Assembly (NCBI GenBank): GCA_023415895.1
Contig: JAEZJA010000005.1
Span: 1-7,353 of the forward strand
Reading direction: 5' to 3'
DNA length: 7,353 nucleotides
Origin: Bacillota bacterium
GTDB lineage: Bacteria; Bacillota; Clostridia; Oscillospirales; Acutalibacteraceae
Numbering within the stretch: position 1 is the first letter of the stretch; the number at the start of each line of letters is the position of its first letter. Both the position numbers and the translations under genes were made by a program. The notes beneath the pieces were generated by a model. It did no database searches. It saw only the letters and a list, made by a program, of their open reading frames with translations, and had not been told where the DNA came from. Of this stretch, positions 6,275-7,353 are shown one piece after another.

Positions 6275-6401
6275 GGAAAATTCACCTCTTTCATAATTCT
6301 CCGACAACCCAGCACGGGGATAGGTGATTCCCGGAAAACACCGTTTCCATCGGGCGTACTCCGCCGGCCGGGAAGTGGACATGGCATGAGAACTCATGCG
6401 C
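6275..6401 (-). promoter_or_regulatory. Structured rpsO leader, candidate S15 autoregulatory element
   Basis: The predicted 125-base leader contains several stems on the minus strand. GCATGAG/CTCATGC (6399-6384) lies at the 5' end. TTCCCGG (6374-6368) pairs with CCGGGAA (6334-6328) around an inner GGCG/CGCC hairpin (6365-6353). GGAGAATT (6302-6295) pairs with AATTTTCC (6282-6275), ending at the ATG and holding the SD AGAGGTG in its 12-base loop. TCACCT (6327-6322) can pair with the SD AGGTGA (6287-6282), while its CACC can instead pair with GGTG (6342-6339). S15 represses its own mRNA through differing leader folds in several bacteria; that this one does so is inferred. Confidence 0.55.
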
Positions 6402-6407
6402 TATAAC

Positions 6408-6436
6408 AGTCTATCACACATTTTTGCGAATGTAAA
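6408..6436 (-). promoter_or_regulatory. Promoter of rpsO
   Basis: TTTACA (6436-6431, five of six matches to the -35), a 17-base spacer and TAGACT (6413-6408, four of six) form a good sigma-A type promoter. The bases upstream (about 6437-6450) are A/T-rich, as in an UP element. The start would be near 6401, just before the GCATGAG hairpin. A second weaker -10-like TTATAG lies slightly downstream. Confidence 0.65.
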
Positions 6437-6455
6437 GTATAAATTTAAGGCTCTA

Positions 6456-6477
6456 TAAGAAATGCTGGGGTTTCTTA
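6456..6477 (-). terminator. Weak hairpin after ppa, possible terminator
   Basis: TAAGAAA and TTTCTTA form a perfect 7-bp, A/T-rich stem around an 8-base loop, 10 bases after the ppa stop. The 3' arm itself is U-rich, but no clear T run follows, so termination would be weak and some ppa transcripts may run into rpsO. Confidence 0.35.
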
Positions 6478-6487
6478 CGGGGGAGGG

Positions 6488-7021
6488 CTAGGCGAACTCT
6501 CTGCGGTAGCGCCGGATGGCCTTTTCAATGATGGCGACCGCCTCCGGCTGGTTCACAATTTCGAGCACAGCCGTTTCCTTGCCCTCCAGCTCTTTGTAGA
6601 CGGTAAAAAAGTGAGCCATTTCGTCAAAGAGGTGGGAGGGAAGCTCGGAAATGTCTTTATAGGAATTATACGTGGGATCGCCGAAGGGGATGGCGATGAT
6701 CTTTTCATCGGGTTCGTCGTTGTCTACCATTTTGATGGCGCCGATGGGATAGCATTGAATGAGCGTCATGGGAAAGACAGAGACCGAACACAGCACCAGC
6801 ACATCCAGGGGGTCATTGTCTCCCGCATACGTCAGGGGGATAAGTCCGTAATTGGCGGGATAGTGCGTGGAGGTATGCAGCACGCGGTCCATGCGGATGA
6901 GCCCGGTTTCCTTGTCCAGCTCGTATTTGTTTTTGCTGTCCTTGGGAATTTCGATTACGGCGATAAAATCCTCGGGGGTGATGCGCTGGGGATTGATGTC
7001 ATGCCAGATGTTCATATCCAT
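6488..7021 (-). CDS. ppa: Inorganic pyrophosphatase, family I
   Basis: This soluble Mg-dependent enzyme hydrolyses pyrophosphate to two phosphates and so drives nucleic acid, protein and cofactor synthesis. The 177 residues fit the usual bacterial size of about 175. Visible features are KYELDKETG (33-40), THYPANYG (52-59), the signature DNDPLD (68-73) with metal-binding aspartates, a further acidic site near D100-D105 (VDNDEPDEK) and the HFFTVYKELEGKE end. The usual PKGSK reads PKDSK (D28). The start is ambiguous by two codons. AAAGGGG lies three bases before the ATG at 7021 and nine before the ATG at 7015, and the latter gives the common N-terminus MNIWHDI. No clear promoter was found in the 47 bases upstream, so it may be read with the transporter gene or from a promoter inside it. 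Confidence 0.96.
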   Translation of the reverse strand: MDMNIWHDINPQRITPEDFIAVIEIPKDSKNKYELDKETGLIRMDRVLHTSTHYPANYGLIPLTYAGDNDPLDVLVLCSVSVFPMTLIQCYPIGAIKMVDNDEPDEKIIAIPFGDPTYNSYKDISELPSHLFDEMAHFFTVYKELEGKETAVLEIVNQPEAVAIIEKAIRRYRREFA

Positions 7022-7068
7022 GGTCCCCTTTCGGTCGTCGCTATCAATATGCGTCGGTAACGGCCTGT

Positions 7069-7353
7069 TTATTCAGGCTCTTTGCCTGCATGGCGAAAAT
7101 CATAGGGAGCGCCGAAGGCTCCGCCTCCGAAGGAACGAACAACAATGCCGCTGTCTCCGGCAGGAATCCCGACAAAGCTGCTAACAAAGCTGACGGCTAC
7201 ACTGGGACAGGCATCCCACAGAGTCTGTTCAAGCTGCTCGAGTTGGGCGCGGTCGGTATTGCCCACAACGGCCGTCTGGCATAGCGCGTCATACCCGCTG
7301 TCGGAAAAGCGGGCGTAATTGCCGTTTGCGTCGGTCATAAAGCAGCTCAGGGC
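7069..7353 (-). CDS. C-terminus of a probable ABC transporter substrate-binding protein (family 5), partial
   Basis: The last 94 codons of a gene whose 5' part lies beyond the right window edge; the frame is open to the edge. The fragment reads NYARFSDSGYDALC, then DRAQLEQLEQTLWDACPSVAV, then FGGGAFGAPYDF near the end. This pattern is familiar from the C-terminal lobe of peptide/oligopeptide-binding SBP_bac_5 proteins, where N-Y-x-x-[YF]-S...YD precedes an amphipathic helix and a P-x-x strand. Such proteins are extracytoplasmic lipoproteins that feed peptides or similar ligands to an ABC importer. The signal peptide and most of the protein cannot be seen, so the ligand is unknown. The stop lies 47 bases before ppa with no good terminator between, so read-through into ppa is possible. 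Confidence 0.6.
   Translation of the reverse strand, partial: ALSCFMTDANGNYARFSDSGYDALCQTAVVGNTDRAQLEQLEQTLWDACPSVAVSFVSSFVGIPAGDSGIVVRSFGGGAFGAPYDFRHAGKEPE

Noticed and set aside
6184..6387. 67-codon minus-strand frame overlapping rpsO
   Set aside because: It is the +1 frame of rpsO and its leader, without its own ribosome site or recognisable protein features.
6275..6397. 41-residue N-terminal extension of S15 from the ATG at 6397
   Set aside because: S15 is normally about 88 residues and starts at the ATG with the good SD. The extension has no family similarity, its ATG lies only about four bases from the predicted transcript start, and the region is better explained as a structured leader.
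7062..7079. Small hairpin GCCTG/CAGGC around the stop of the transporter gene as a terminator
   Set aside because: Only five base pairs with the stop codon in the loop and no T run after it on the minus strand.

Overview
The window looks like a piece of core chromosome from a Gram-positive anaerobe of the Bacillota, most likely class Clostridia and perhaps Oscillospirales/Ruminococcaceae-like. This rests on the wording of the proteins (the clostridial-type adenylosuccinate lyase, the short S15, the MNIWHD-type pyrophosphatase), strong Shine-Dalgarno sites, one TTG start, and the rpsO-pnp gene neighbourhood. The species cannot be named from the sequence alone.

All six genes seen lie on the minus strand. 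Read in transcription order, from the right end to the left, they are: the C-terminal end of a probable family 5 (peptide-type) ABC transporter substrate-binding protein, cut by the window edge (7069-7353); ppa, inorganic pyrophosphatase (6488-7021); rpsO, ribosomal protein S15 (6011-6274); pnp, polynucleotide phosphorylase (3608-5782); purB, adenylosuccinate lyase (2044-3474); and lepA, elongation factor 4 (141-1952). A T-tailed hairpin on the plus strand at 1-30 suggests that a convergent plus-strand gene ends just left of the window. No tRNA, rRNA, CRISPR array, insertion sequence or phage gene was seen, and no intergenic stretch exceeds about 230 bases.

The genes serve general growth. S15 and EF4 act in ribosome assembly and translation, PNPase in RNA turnover, pyrophosphatase pulls biosynthetic reactions forward, and PurB works in purine synthesis. 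They do not look like one operon: rpsO, pnp, purB and lepA each have a recognisable promoter of their own, rpsO and pnp are followed by hairpin terminators, and only ppa lacks a clear promoter.

No new multi-gene system is present. The interesting material is in the leaders. The rpsO leader has an SD displayed in the loop of a hairpin that abuts the start codon, plus an upstream anti-SD and an anti-anti-SD, which together resemble an autoregulatory switch. The pnp leader has a 10-bp hairpin that buries the SD, starting at about the first transcribed base. The lepA promoter is embedded in nested inverted repeats. A 38-base perfect palindrome, flanked by 9-bp direct repeats, lies downstream of lepA.
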